The notes beneath the pieces were generated by a model, which searched no databases, was not told the origin of the DNA, and saw only the letters and a program-made list of their open reading frames with translations. This document shows positions 41,651 to 51,800 of a stretch of 64,000 nucleotides of DNA, piece after piece; position 1 is the stretch's first letter, and the number at the start of each line of letters is the position of its first letter. A program made the position numbers and the translations under genes. This DNA comes from Dyadobacter pollutisoli (GTDB lineage: Bacteria; Bacteroidota; Bacteroidia; Cytophagales; Spirosomataceae): positions 5,024,501 through 5,088,500 of the forward strand of contig NZ_CP112998.1 in assembly GCF_026625565.1 (NCBI RefSeq), in the 5' to 3' direction.

Positions 41651-42868
41651 TCATTTGCTCCCTGATGTTACAATGAATGCCACCAAAAACGGGACTGTAA
41701 ATACCAGCAAGGCATTACCGAACCCTCCCAACACACTCACCATGGAACCAATAAAAAAGACCGCCGTCGCCGTAAAAAACCGGCCGACATTGAAACAAAA
41801 ACCAGTGGCAGTACCTCTGATATTCACCGGAAACAATTCAGGGATATAGCTTGACAATGCTCCCTGGCTGATCCCGAAACAGAAAGACAACATTGCGGTT
41901 TCGATGTAAATAATATTGGAAAAACTACTGTTGGTAATAAACAGCACACAACACATGATGAGGCAAGTGGCAAATGTGGCCATCAATGTTGTTTTCTTGC
42001 CAAACTTGTTGATCAGCATTCCCGAGAATACGCCGCCGGTAATACCGCCCACACCCAACAGGATCATGATCAGCCCGCGCTCTTTTTGTCCGTCCTGTCC
42101 GGTGGCGAGCAATGTTTGCACCCACGTGGGCAGCCAGGAGAATATTCCCCAAAGTCCAATCAGTACCGATCCGAAAATGATAGATCCTGTGATCAGGTTT
42201 ACTCTGTTTGTTTTATAAAAAATCCCTTCGCCATTGTCTTTCATGGTTTTGGTATGCTTCCATTTGTCCGATTCCGGTGCGAGCAGAAAAATAAGCAATG
42301 CCGCAATTACCGGAATGACGCCGATACCGAAAGCTGTGCGCCAGTTTGAAAAGATCAGGTTGAGGCTTCCTGTTGTCACTATTCCCACGGGAAAGCATAC
42401 GGCCAGGATACCGAGTATGACGGCCCTGCTACGCTCCTCCCAAATTTCGGAAATGTAAACCGTTGCGATCAGGAGCACGCCGCCAACACCCATTCCGGTT
42501 ATGAAACGAAAGGCCAGTAATGTGTACCAATCCGGCACGATGGTGACCAGGCAAGTACCAATACCATACAATGCAGTCACCAATGCCAGTGATCTCACCC
42601 GGCCAATGCGATCACTGATCACTCCGAAAAGCAATCCGCCGCACATCCAGCCGTACAGGTAAACTGCGCTCACGTAAGCACCTATGTCGCCTAGCTGTGC
42701 CTGGGACAATGCCCCACCTTTCAGCTCGGGAATCGCGACAGGCAGGTACACCGACATCAGTGTCGATACGGTCCCGCTCAGCGTATAGCTTACCACGCAC
42801 AGTGCAAACGCGAGCCATTTTCCGCTCACGCTTTTTGCTTCTACATTGGTTAATTCCAAAGTCTCCAT
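41651..42868 (-). CDS. MFS transporter
   Basis: 405 residues, about 12 predicted membrane helices. The loop after helix 2 carries the MFS signature GVISDRIGRVRSLALVTALY. The second half repeats it weakly (GMLINKFGKKTTLMATF). ISEIWEERSRAVILGILAV and IPELFPVNIRGTATGFCFNV are typical of the sugar/aromatic-acid porter group. It is 14 bases downstream of a TonB receptor gene, so inner- and outer-membrane uptake of one compound is a reasonable reading. The compound is not known. Confidence 0.9.
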   Translation of the reverse strand: METLELTNVEAKSVSGKWLAFALCVVSYTLSGTVSTLMSVYLPVAIPELKGGALSQAQLGDIGAYVSAVYLYGWMCGGLLFGVISDRIGRVRSLALVTALYGIGTCLVTIVPDWYTLLAFRFITGMGVGGVLLIATVYISEIWEERSRAVILGILAVCFPVGIVTTGSLNLIFSNWRTAFGIGVIPVIAALLIFLLAPESDKWKHTKTMKDNGEGIFYKTNRVNLITGSIIFGSVLIGLWGIFSWLPTWVQTLLATGQDGQKERGLIMILLGVGGITGGVFSGMLINKFGKKTTLMATFATCLIMCCVLFITNSSFSNIIYIETAMLSFCFGISQGALSSYIPELFPVNIRGTATGFCFNVGRFFTATAVFFIGSMVSVLGGFGNALLVFTVPFLVAFIVTSGSK

Positions 42869-42882
42869 GGTTTCGAAGCTGA

Positions 42883-45654
42883 TTATCTGAATAATTGATC
42901 AAAATTGAGACTCACATAATACAGCCCTCCAACTGCCGGGGAGCCGTATGCCTGCACAATGTATTTATTGGTAATGTTCGAACCGCCTATTTTGACAATC
43001 GTTTTCAGGCTTGGTATGCGGTAGCTAACCTGCGCATCCACCAGGTTGTAAGCCTGTACTTTTCCAGGGCGCATTTCCGTAAATGTTCCGTACCAGTCGA
43101 AAGAGCTCTGCCAGTGCCATGCTACATTAAAGCCAAGCTTGTCAGTCAGTTTTGCATTGCCGAACATGACATTCGTTTTCCATTTCGGCGTGTTAAAAGC
43201 CGGAATGTTGTTAGGATCTGCGTTTTTGATATTGAAATCAATGAAGGTCGTATTGACATTCAGCTTGTAATTTTTAGGCAGGGAGTAGGTAACGCCTGCG
43301 CTGACACCTTGAATGGAAACTTTGTCGGCAGCATTCGTATATAACTGGAATAACTGTCTGTCAGCTCCCAAAAGCTCGGCGGCAGCGGCAGGGTTGACCG
43401 ATCCATCTGCTAATAGAATGTTTGATTTCGCACGGGCCACTACGGTATTGATCATAAAATCGGTGTACTGGCTGAAATAGTAATTTACGTCCACCAATAC
43501 CTTCTTGCTGATCAAGCCTTTGTAACCAATTTCATAACTCTTAACTTTTTCTGATTTGATATAGGGCACATTCGACTTTACGAGTTTGTCTTTGTTGTTC
43601 GCAACCGCCTGTGGAAATGGTGTGCCCCTCTGCATGTCAGCACCGAATGCGCTGGCAAATTGTGAGAACGACGCGATCGTAACTGAGTTTTCATAAGCAT
43701 TCAGGCCTTGTGAATTCACCGGAGCTCCTCCCAGAATGATGATCGGCCCCACGTTCAGCTTAATGTATTGGTCACCAATAGTAGGGTTACGAAATCCTGT
43801 CTGGTAGGAAGCGCGGAAATGATGATTTTCTGTCGGAGAAAATACAGCGGAAGCACGCGGCGTGAATCGCCCGTCAAAGTTTTCGTTCTTATCGTACCTG
43901 CCAGAGACGGTCAGTTTCAGGTGATCTTTCCACAATGATTTGGAAGCTTGTGCAAAAAATCCGTATTCTCCGTTAGTCAGGTTTTTGTCTTTATCGTCAA
44001 AAAGCGTCCCTCCGGTATTGAGATAGTATTTCCGATAATTGCCACCCACCTGAAAGTTGACCACCTTCAAAATTGGGCTGAAATCGTACATACCTTCAAT
44101 GTGGCGCAGGCTGCATTGGCTCAATATCCCCGCTCCTGCCAGGCCGCGGGTTTGTATCAACCGGTCTTTGGCAGTATTGTAAGCATCAGATCCCGGCAAA
44201 ATCCTACCCGCGTCGGCAAATGACCGTGCTACCGTGTGATCCTGTTGCGTCACACCAGCCACTATGCCATTGTAAGCGGCTGCATATCTTTCAAACCAGG
44301 TCGCATCCGCCTTGTCCGGTGTTACTGTCTTACCGGTCAGATCCTGAACCCAGGTACGGTTAATCTGCTGGCCCAAAGCTCGGGTATTGTAAGAATTGGT
44401 GGAATACTCATGATTGGTATAGGCACGCACGTAAAAATTGCTGCCTTTCAATTCCAGTTTATGCTGTACAAATTTGAAATCATTGATCACAAAACGATTG
44501 CTACCTGTGTACTGCGCCGTTCCCTGATTATAATTTCCCTGATAAATCGCTTCCAGTTTGTCAGTAATGCGATAATGCAGCGCGCCACTTAGTTTCAGGC
44601 TATACACACCGTAAGTCGCAAGGTCCTTTTCTTCATATCCTGTGCGTGACACGCGGCCAATGTTAGGAAGTGTTTGAGCCACTTCGTCACCGTAAATGTT
44701 CAGCTGATTTTTGCCGGGGTTGTTAGGTCCGCGATTGCCAGCAGGAGTATTAGGGTCAATGTCGGTGTAATCATTGGCATACCAGTCAGTACCTTTCAAA
44801 TACGACGCATTCACTTTGAAAGCCAGCCTATTATTGAATGCTTTGGCATACCGAACGGCAACATCGTACAATGGTTTCGCACCAAGGTCGGTACCGTCAC
44901 CAATATGGTTGATCCCAAATTTAGTCTGAGCGCTCAGGCCCTGGTATTCAAATGGATTTTTAGTGCGTGTATTAAGCATTCCGTTAAAAGCGATCGGGCC
45001 GTACAATGCTGAGGCAGCTCCCGGGATCAGCTCGGCACTTTCCACATCAATATCATGAGGACCGAAAAGATTGCCCATCGCAAAACCCAAACCCGACGGC
45101 TGGTTATCCACACCGTCTACCAGTTGCAAAAAGCGGCTGTTACCGGTCGTGTTAAATCCTCTCGTGTTGATTTGTTTATAAGTAAGGCTGCTAGTCACCA
45201 TATCCAGCGACTTCATATTCACCAATCCGTCGTAGTAGTTCGCGGAAGGAGTCTGCTGAACAGCACGGGAGTCCATTTTTTCAATGCTAACCGGCGAGCG
45301 CAAAATATTTTCTTCCACCCGCGAAGCCGATATTACCACCTGGTTTAGTTCCTCAATAGCGGGTACCAGATTAATACGAAGGTTTTCCGCAGAAGCCACT
45401 TCTGTTTCCTGACGGGCGTAACCGATCAGCGAAATAACCAATGTTGCGGGTAGTGATGATTTTAATTCAAAAAAGCCTTCGGAATTCGTGATCGTACCGG
45501 TATTTTTTCCTTTTACCGAAATGGAAACCCCTGAAACCGGTTTTTGTGAATCCTGGTCATAGATATGGCCGGAAATTTTAGTCGTCTGCGCTACAGCTAT
45601 CTGCGTGAAGCACATACAAAGCATTAAATAGAGACAGGGTAGATATTTTTTCAT
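42883..45654 (-). CDS. TonB-dependent receptor with CarboxypepD_reg-like domain
   Basis: 923 residues, signal peptide (cleavage near IAVAQ). A CarboxypepD_reg-like domain follows (ISGHIYDQDSQKPVSGVSIS, VKGKNTGTITNSEGFFELKS), then a plug with VVISASRVEENILRSPVSIE, NYYDGLVNMKSLDMVTSSLT and AELIPGAASALYGPIAFNGM. The barrel ends YYVSLNFDQLFR. The plug motif type is shared with Bacteroidota receptors that lack a SusD. It lies 17 bases after the AhpD-like gene and 14 bases before the MFS gene, forming an uptake operon. Confidence 0.9.
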   Translation of the reverse strand: MKKYLPCLYLMLCMCFTQIAVAQTTKISGHIYDQDSQKPVSGVSISVKGKNTGTITNSEGFFELKSSLPATLVISLIGYARQETEVASAENLRINLVPAIEELNQVVISASRVEENILRSPVSIEKMDSRAVQQTPSANYYDGLVNMKSLDMVTSSLTYKQINTRGFNTTGNSRFLQLVDGVDNQPSGLGFAMGNLFGPHDIDVESAELIPGAASALYGPIAFNGMLNTRTKNPFEYQGLSAQTKFGINHIGDGTDLGAKPLYDVAVRYAKAFNNRLAFKVNASYLKGTDWYANDYTDIDPNTPAGNRGPNNPGKNQLNIYGDEVAQTLPNIGRVSRTGYEEKDLATYGVYSLKLSGALHYRITDKLEAIYQGNYNQGTAQYTGSNRFVINDFKFVQHKLELKGSNFYVRAYTNHEYSTNSYNTRALGQQINRTWVQDLTGKTVTPDKADATWFERYAAAYNGIVAGVTQQDHTVARSFADAGRILPGSDAYNTAKDRLIQTRGLAGAGILSQCSLRHIEGMYDFSPILKVVNFQVGGNYRKYYLNTGGTLFDDKDKNLTNGEYGFFAQASKSLWKDHLKLTVSGRYDKNENFDGRFTPRASAVFSPTENHHFRASYQTGFRNPTIGDQYIKLNVGPIIILGGAPVNSQGLNAYENSVTIASFSQFASAFGADMQRGTPFPQAVANNKDKLVKSNVPYIKSEKVKSYEIGYKGLISKKVLVDVNYYFSQYTDFMINTVVARAKSNILLADGSVNPAAAAELLGADRQLFQLYTNAADKVSIQGVSAGVTYSLPKNYKLNVNTTFIDFNIKNADPNNIPAFNTPKWKTNVMFGNAKLTDKLGFNVAWHWQSSFDWYGTFTEMRPGKVQAYNLVDAQVSYRIPSLKTIVKIGGSNITNKYIVQAYGSPAVGGLYYVSLNFDQLFR

Positions 45655-45671
45655 ATAACGAGTTCAAATAC

Positions 45672-46244
45672 TTAGGAAGGTTGATTTTGTTTCAAATGAT
45701 CGTAACCATTGGCCAGACGGTTGTAGCCGTTATCGACTAACCTCTGACCAAGGCCTTGATAAAATTCAGGATTGGCAGGCGCAACGGTCGCCATACCGTC
45801 TACATAGCGGTTGTATAAGCAAAACAGGGCAGCAATAAGTACAGTATCATGAATTTCCAGGTCAGTAGCGCCATTGACTTTTGCTTCCGCAATGGCTTCG
45901 GGCGTCACCGCCCTGCCGCTAACCTGAACTTGTTTAGCGATTTTGAGCAGCGCTTTCATTTTGTCACTCACGGGTGCAGCGTCAATGTCCTGCTTCATGA
46001 TTTCGCAGGTTTCGGTATTTCCAAGCAGCAAATCCGCAGTCGCGGTATGCGCCGCCGTACAAAACCGGCATTCATTATTATGCGACACGATGGTAGCGAT
46101 CAGCTCGCGCTCACCAGGCGTCAGCGTCGATTCGCCCCTTAGCAAAAACTGGGTCAGCACACGGATGGGCTGCGCAGTATGCTTGCTATATTCCAGCAAA
46201 CCGGTAATGCCCGGCAAGTGCCCAGGCAATGGTATATGTGGCAT
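45672..46244 (-). CDS. AhpD-like carboxymuconolactone decarboxylase family protein
   Basis: 190 residues. The alkylhydroperoxidase core has GERELIATIVSHNNECRFCT and AAHTATADLLL, giving a redox-active Cys59-x-x-Cys62 and His66. The C-terminal half has GATDLEIHDTVLIAALFCLY. Such proteins are peroxidase-related enzymes that relay electrons through the CxxC. It is paired with a paralogue 29 bases upstream and followed by a TonB receptor. It may detoxify or modify the imported compound. Confidence 0.92.
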   Translation of the reverse strand: MPHIPLPGHLPGITGLLEYSKHTAQPIRVLTQFLLRGESTLTPGERELIATIVSHNNECRFCTAAHTATADLLLGNTETCEIMKQDIDAAPVSDKMKALLKIAKQVQVSGRAVTPEAIAEAKVNGATDLEIHDTVLIAALFCLYNRYVDGMATVAPANPEFYQGLGQRLVDNGYNRLANGYDHLKQNQPS

Positions 46245-46273
46245 TTGATTGTTCGTTTTTAAAAAGTCACCTG

Positions 46274-46831
46274 TTAAACTGTCGTCTCCACGGGATATCT
46301 CACATAACCGGTAAATGCCATACGCTGACCCATTTCACGATATGCCTCATGGTCTTGCGGAGCCCAGGTTCCGAGTCCGTCCACATAGCGGTCGAACATA
46401 CAGAAAGCGGCTGCAATCAGCACGGTATCATGAATTTCCTGATCGTCTGCACCTTCTGCGCGTGCAGCTGCCACGTCCTCGTCTGTTACCTGTTTGCCAC
46501 TTTTCTGCACTTTGGCAGCGATGTTAAGCAAGGCCCGCAGTTTGGGAGTAACGGCTATTTCCCGAAAGCCCTTCTTGATGTCATCGATCAGGGCAAGGTC
46601 GCATTCGAGGTGCGCCATCGCGGCAGACGCGTGGGAAGTGTGACAGAAATGGCAATCGTTTAAATGCGAAACGTAAGCTGCGATCAGTTCGCGTTCACCG
46701 CTGGTCAATGGAGATTCGCCTCTCAGCAAGGTTTCTGCCAGCAATTGTAAAGGTGCCGCAGTCTCAGGCCGGAAGTTGAACAATCCTACAATTCCCGGAA
46801 GTGACTCATCGGGTAATGCTATATGCGCCAT
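46274..46831 (-). CDS. AhpD-like carboxymuconolactone decarboxylase family protein (paralogue)
   Basis: 185 residues from ATG 46829-46831 (MAHIALPDESLPGIVGL). CxxCxxxH is present as LNDCHFCHTSHASA (Cys60, Cys63, His67). The overall plan is the same as the downstream paralogue (MPHIPLPGHLPGITGL and so on), so the pair comes from a duplication. The frame is open upstream to 46909, but that region lacks homology to the paralogue's start. First gene of the AhpD-like, AhpD-like, TonB receptor, MFS unit. Confidence 0.92.
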   Translation of the reverse strand: MAHIALPDESLPGIVGLFNFRPETAAPLQLLAETLLRGESPLTSGERELIAAYVSHLNDCHFCHTSHASAAMAHLECDLALIDDIKKGFREIAVTPKLRALLNIAAKVQKSGKQVTDEDVAAARAEGADDQEIHDTVLIAAAFCMFDRYVDGLGTWAPQDHEAYREMGQRMAFTGYVRYPVETTV

Positions 46832-46964
46832 TTTTTGGAAAGAATATCTGTTAGTAATTTTTTTGATTCTTTCCCGACCCAATACATACGTTATAAAAAT
46901 GAAGCACAAATAGCCTCATGTGCAAACACATGATGATGGTCACGAGAAAAGAAAAGAGAATTGA

Positions 46965-47519
46965 CTAAGCCAAATTGGGCGGCGGAGATGGAATAGCAGT
47001 ATGCGTTTCGGGCAAAACTGAATTAACGGAAGGAAAATGAATGTCATTTGCGGCGGTCCATTCCAGCACGTAAAAAACATGCTTACGGTCCTGCGCCATG
47101 TATTCTTTAAGAAAGTTCTTCAAAATCAGAGAATGCGTGTCTTTTTCAGGTGCGTTATTATTTCCGGTCACCTGATCATTGATTTTAGAAGCCAGGTCAC
47201 TGAACCTTTCGCGCGCACTCTGGTCGTATTCACAACGGACGATCAGCGTGTCATTCACGAGTTGCTGACTTTTCATTTGGTAGAAGCGGCCTTCGTGCTC
47301 GATCAAGCCTTGCGCGGGCTGCGGTGCTTCCCAGTTATTCTGATAAGGAACAGCCACAGGCACTTTAATCACAATATCTTCCGTTCCGCTCGATTGCTGA
47401 ATGAAATCCTTACCCACAGCACTCACCGTCTGCTTCTCTTCCGACAGATAAACTACGGAGTAGCCCACCATGTTGTAAAGCAGCAGCCCAAGAAGCAATA
47501 TGGATAAAATCCTGCGCAA
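46965..47519 (-). CDS. small exported protein of unknown function
   Basis: 184 residues starting at TTG 47517-47519, as no ATG precedes the signal peptide (RRILSILLLGLLLYNMVGYS). The mature part contains QKLVND-like and HVFYVLEWTAANDIHFPS segments. The C-terminus is Pro/His-rich (THTAIPSPPPNLA), a pattern I associate with small Bacteroidota proteins next to TonB receptors. No family name can be given. It is separated from the AhpD operon by 133 bases. Confidence 0.6.
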   Translation of the reverse strand: MRRILSILLLGLLLYNMVGYSVVYLSEEKQTVSAVGKDFIQQSSGTEDIVIKVPVAVPYQNNWEAPQPAQGLIEHEGRFYQMKSQQLVNDTLIVRCEYDQSARERFSDLASKINDQVTGNNNAPEKDTHSLILKNFLKEYMAQDRKHVFYVLEWTAANDIHFPSVNSVLPETHTAIPSPPPNLA

Positions 47520-47776
47520 TGTGAAAATATTGAAATTTTAGCCTGAATTATGCAAATGTATAAAAAGCTGTATAAATATGGGGAATTGTGGTTTAAATAT
47601 TTCAGTGTTAGGCTTAATACCTCATTCATGACCCAGTCACATCTAACTGCGTATAACTGCATACGTTTCATCACTTCAAACCATTACCGTTTAATAAGTC
47701 TCATACTACAAATAGTTTTATTTGATTAAACGGTTTTGTATGTTTCCGATAATTAATTATAAAAAATCAACAAACT

Positions 47777-48206
47777 ATGAAACGACGAATAATCCCATGG
47801 GCTATTGCCCTTTTTTTTTCTTGCCGCTTTTAGCTGTGAGAAGAACAAACCTGATCCGGAATGCAAGGATGCATCCTGTTGCAGTCCTGATTTGAATGAA
47901 TATGTAGAATATCTAGTTGACGAGCCTGTGGCACTATCCGGCCCTCCATATTTCTCCAAATACGCACTCCGCTTTTCCAGAGATTTCCCAAGTAATTCTG
48001 ACGGAAGATATTTAGCCAATCGCTCGGCAATATGCGAAAACTCAATTTACAGAATTGAAGGACTCCCACTAACCTATGGTGATCAAAACGATCCTGATTC
48101 GTTTCCATATCGGGTTTCGGGTAAGTTATTGGACTGGGCAGGTGAAAAGATTGTACACCTGCCAGTACTTACACTATACATTGACAAAATTGAAACAATA
48201 AAATAA
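47777..48206 (+). pseudogene. small lipoprotein gene, copy 1, frameshifted in a T9 run
   Basis: Starting at ATG 47777 the frame reads MKRRIIPWAIALFF and then stops after a run of nine T (47811-47819). With eight T the frame would continue as LAAFSCEKNKPDPECKDASC, exactly as in the intact copy at 48397. The rest, to the stop at 48206, is open and paralogous. A TTG at 47805 is the only alternative start and would leave a truncated signal. The gene is therefore off in this sequence: a pseudogene, a slippage (phase-variable) switch or a read error. The intact product would be a lipoprotein with lipobox AAFSC. Confidence 0.8.
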
Positions 48207-48396
48207 TAGACCTTCCGAAACATATGAAATCTTCATTAAGATCTCATCGCAACCTGGTTACATCCAATCGCGTATAACGTAATACGTTTGATCGCTTCCA
48301 ACCACTACCTTTAAATAAGTCACCTATTACAAATAGTTTATTTGACTAAACGGTTTTGTATGTTTCGGATAATTAATTATAAAAAATCAACAAACC

Positions 48397-48822
48397 ATGA
48401 AACGACGAACAATACCCTGGGTTATCGCCCTTTTCTTTCTTGCCGCTTTTAGCTGTGACAAGAACAAGCCGGATCCTGAATGCAAGGATGCATCCTGCTG
48501 TCACCCAGAATATAATGAGTATGTGGAATATATTATGGATGAGCCCGCATTATTGATGGGGCCTCCACAATTCTCTAATTGGGCCATAAGGGTCACTACC
48601 GGATATCCAACCGGCAGTAATAATGCAAAATCAAATCTTTTGGATATTTGTGAAAGCTCTTTGGATAAAATACAAGGCTTTGTTCCCGAAATTGATACTG
48701 CCCAAGGTGTAATATATCGCTATCGGGTTTCAGGTAAAGTACTTTCTGATGTCAAAAATCCCAGGCTAGTGGCCACTCCATTGCTTTCGATAAGTATAGA
48801 CAAAATTGAAAAAATAAAATAA
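48397..48822 (+). CDS. small Cys-rich lipoprotein, copy 2 (intact)
   Basis: 141 residues with the signal MKRRTIPWVIALFFLAAFSC ending in a lipobox Cys (about 20). The mature N-terminus is Cys-rich (PDPECKDASCC). The remainder has a compact beta-rich look with YRYRVSGKVLSDVKNPRL and a C-terminal ISIDKIEKIK. I recognise no family. It lies 17 bases upstream of the M4 metallopeptidase gene, so it is co-transcribed and may act as inhibitor, chaperone or surface partner of the protease, by inference. Confidence 0.75.
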   Translation: MKRRTIPWVIALFFLAAFSCDKNKPDPECKDASCCHPEYNEYVEYIMDEPALLMGPPQFSNWAIRVTTGYPTGSNNAKSNLLDICESSLDKIQGFVPEIDTAQGVIYRYRVSGKVLSDVKNPRLVATPLLSISIDKIEKIK

Positions 48823-48839
48823 TAAATCTTCCGAAACAT

Positions 48840-51800
48840 ATGAAAAGAAATTTAATAATCTATTTGTTCTATATATTATTTTGGAATAGTGGAATTATTT
48901 TAGCCCAATCCAAGTATAACGCCCCATATAAACTCCAGAGAGACGACTCCTTCAACGCCCTGTTCAGGGAAATGACAGATAATGGCTGGCTTTTCTTCAA
49001 AGATGACCAACCTGCTCATATGTCCCCGGATGCTTTTATAAGGCAGTACGCCAAAAATCTTGGCCTTTCAGACGGCTACCATCTCAAAGCCGTTAAGGAA
49101 GACACAGATACGCAAGAGGACATCAAAATCAAAACAAAGCACCAGCTCTTTCGGCTTTATTATAAAAATGTAGCCGTGGAAGGAGGTGAATTTAGTCTTC
49201 ACTCGGTGCACGACGTTTTGAAAGTGGCCCATGGACGCATTGTTGCGGGGTTGGAAGTGGATGTTTCAAAGCCCATAGATGTCAAAACTGCCCTGGAAAC
49301 GGCCATGTCGGAGCAAAAACTAACAAGCGATGATTTTGATAAAAAAGAAGCACCGGAAGGGGAACTGGTCCTTACACGGACCGATGAAAATTTCCTTAAG
49401 GAAAGTTATGTGCTGGCCTATTCCTTTGAGCTCAAAGGTGAAAAAATAGCTGAGCCATATAAGGTATTTGTGCATGCGCAAACGGGTAAAGTCTTAAAAA
49501 AAATCCCGCTGTTTAAGAATTGTTTTGGATCTTCGGCCGTCCAAGGCGAGCCTGTAAAATTGGGTTCAGGTACATCATATAAATTACCTAAACCTGGCAT
49601 AAGCTCCCCCCTGGTGGCTTCCAACCTGATCCCCAATTATACCCGGTACCTGAACGGACAAGGCAACCTGACCTTTGAAACGGAGCAGGTAGGCGCACAA
49701 TTCAGGCTCAGCGCTTACAACAACCAGCTGAATACCCGTATTGATGTCAATAATACCGGACAGTGGAGCAATAACCCGGATGTTTTTAACCTGACCAACA
49801 ATTGGAGTAATGCTAACCGGAATGCCACCACGGCTCATTGGCTTACTCAGAAGACCCATGAAATGTACCAGACGCTGTTTTTAAGAAATGGATATAATGG
49901 AAACGGGGCCTATCCACGGGTATTGGTACAATGGGCCCAAGTTAACGCCGTGTGGACCGGGGTTGATATGATCAGATTTGGAAGAGCGCCAAATAACAAC
50001 AGCCTCGTAACAGTCGATGTTGTGGGTCACGAATATACACACGCAGTGAATGATTATACTGCTAACTTAACATATGAGCGAGAATCCGGAGCCTTGGATG
50101 AATCCATTGCGGATATTATGGGAACTACCCTGGAATTCTACTTGCTGGGGCCAAACGCCAATTATGAAATTGCCGAAGATGCGGACCAATTAAGGAGCAT
50201 GTCGAACCCTTTTCAGGCATTTCATAACTGGGATACTCCCTTTTTCACTTCCCAGCCACAGCCGGATAGCTATCTTGGGCCTGGATGGATGCCCACCAAT
50301 GATCTCAATAATGATTTTGGAGGTGTTCACACGAACAGCGGCGTCATGAACAAATGGTATTGGTATATGCGTACCGGTGGGCCTACAGGAACACCTTTGG
50401 ATTATAATAAACCTGCAAGAATTGTACAAAGGGCCCAACAGTATTATTTACAACCTAATTCGGGTTACGGCGACGCAGTAGAGGCAACTAAACAGGCGGC
50501 AATAGATATTTATGGAAGTTGCTCAGATGTTGCCAGGCAAGTTTCATACGCATGGACTTTGGTTGGAGGAGGTATTATTCAAAGTACTACTTCCTGCCCC
50601 GACTGTAATTTTACCATTGCACCAGTAGCAACTCCTTCTAATACCTCGTGTGGTGCCCCGGTTACGTTAACCGCCAACTGCGTCGGATCAGGATGTAATC
50701 ACATCAATACCTTTCAATGGACAGGGACAAATGTGGGCCAGAATGGCAAAACCATTTCAATCAATTCTCCAACTACACCAGGTTCGTATACTTACAATGT
50801 AAGCACTACGAAACTAGGTTGCTTTTTAAACGTCCAACCTGTAACAGTTACTACTACACAATGCAACCCTCTCTCCGGCTCATGCAGCCCGGAGAACGTT
50901 GTTGGCTATGGTAACGCTTCCGAGAACAATACTTATACGGTCTATGTAGGCTCAGCCGGTACCTACACCGTCAAAATAAATTACGCGCGGTGGGAAGCAG
51001 CTTCTACAGTCAATGGTAGTGTCAAAGTCAACGGAGGAAGTAACCAATCGCTCGGATTTGCTTATACAGGTGGTTCGGAGAATTATCAGGATGCAAGTTT
51101 TAGTGCTTCACTGTTAGCAGGGAACAATACTTTCAAGATTTATGGTGGAGCAGAAGGTTATTTTAAGACAAAAAAGGTTTGCATAGAAGGTACCGTAAGT
51201 TGCCCCACTCCAGCCCCAACGCTTAGCGCCAATCCGTCTACCATTAATTCAGGAGGAAGCAGCACGCTTACGGCTTCCAACTGTGGAGGAACGGTAACCT
51301 GGTCTCACGGCTTGGGGACCGGCGGCGCGAAAACCGTATCCCCTACAACACCCACTACTTACACAGCAACTTGTACAGCCAATGGCTGTACAAGTAACAG
51401 CGCCAGTGTAACGGTTAATGTTAATGGTCCTGTCTCCGGTGCGTGTAGTTCAGAGAATATCGCTGGTTATGGTAATTCTTCCGAAAACTATACTTATACA
51501 GTCAATGCAAACCCAGCAGGCACCTACACCGTCAAAATAAATTATGCCCGGTGGGAAGCGGCTTCTACAGTCAATGGCAGTATCAAAGTCAATGGAGGAA
51601 GCGACCAATCACTCGGATTTGCATATACCGGTGGGTCGGAGAACTACCAGGATGTAAGTTTTACAGCTTCTCTCGTTCAAGGAAACAATACTTTCAAGAT
51701 TTATGGTGGCCCAGAGGGTTATTTTAAAACAAAAAAAGTTTGTATTACAACTCCTGGTGGCCGCATTGGCTATGAAGACATGGCCAGCATAAATGAGTCT

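Larger units (their letters stand above)
47637..48822 (+). repeat. tandem duplication of a small lipoprotein gene and its upstream region
   Basis: Two units about 620 bases apart share the upstream stretch with near-identical AT-rich DNA (for example AAACGGTTTTGTATGTTTC and ATAATTAATTATAAAAAATC just before each start) and the first 45 codons. The similarity fades in the second half of the genes. Each unit also ends in the same CTTCCGAAACATATGAAA junction, which in the second unit is the start of the M4 peptidase gene. The conserved upstream DNA probably contains the promoter. Confidence 0.8.

Noticed and set aside
47805..48206. TTG-started version of lipoprotein copy 1 as a real intact gene
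   Set aside because: It would give a clipped signal peptide, and the identical upstream region and ATG of copy 2 show the natural start is 47777; kept as a frameshifted gene.
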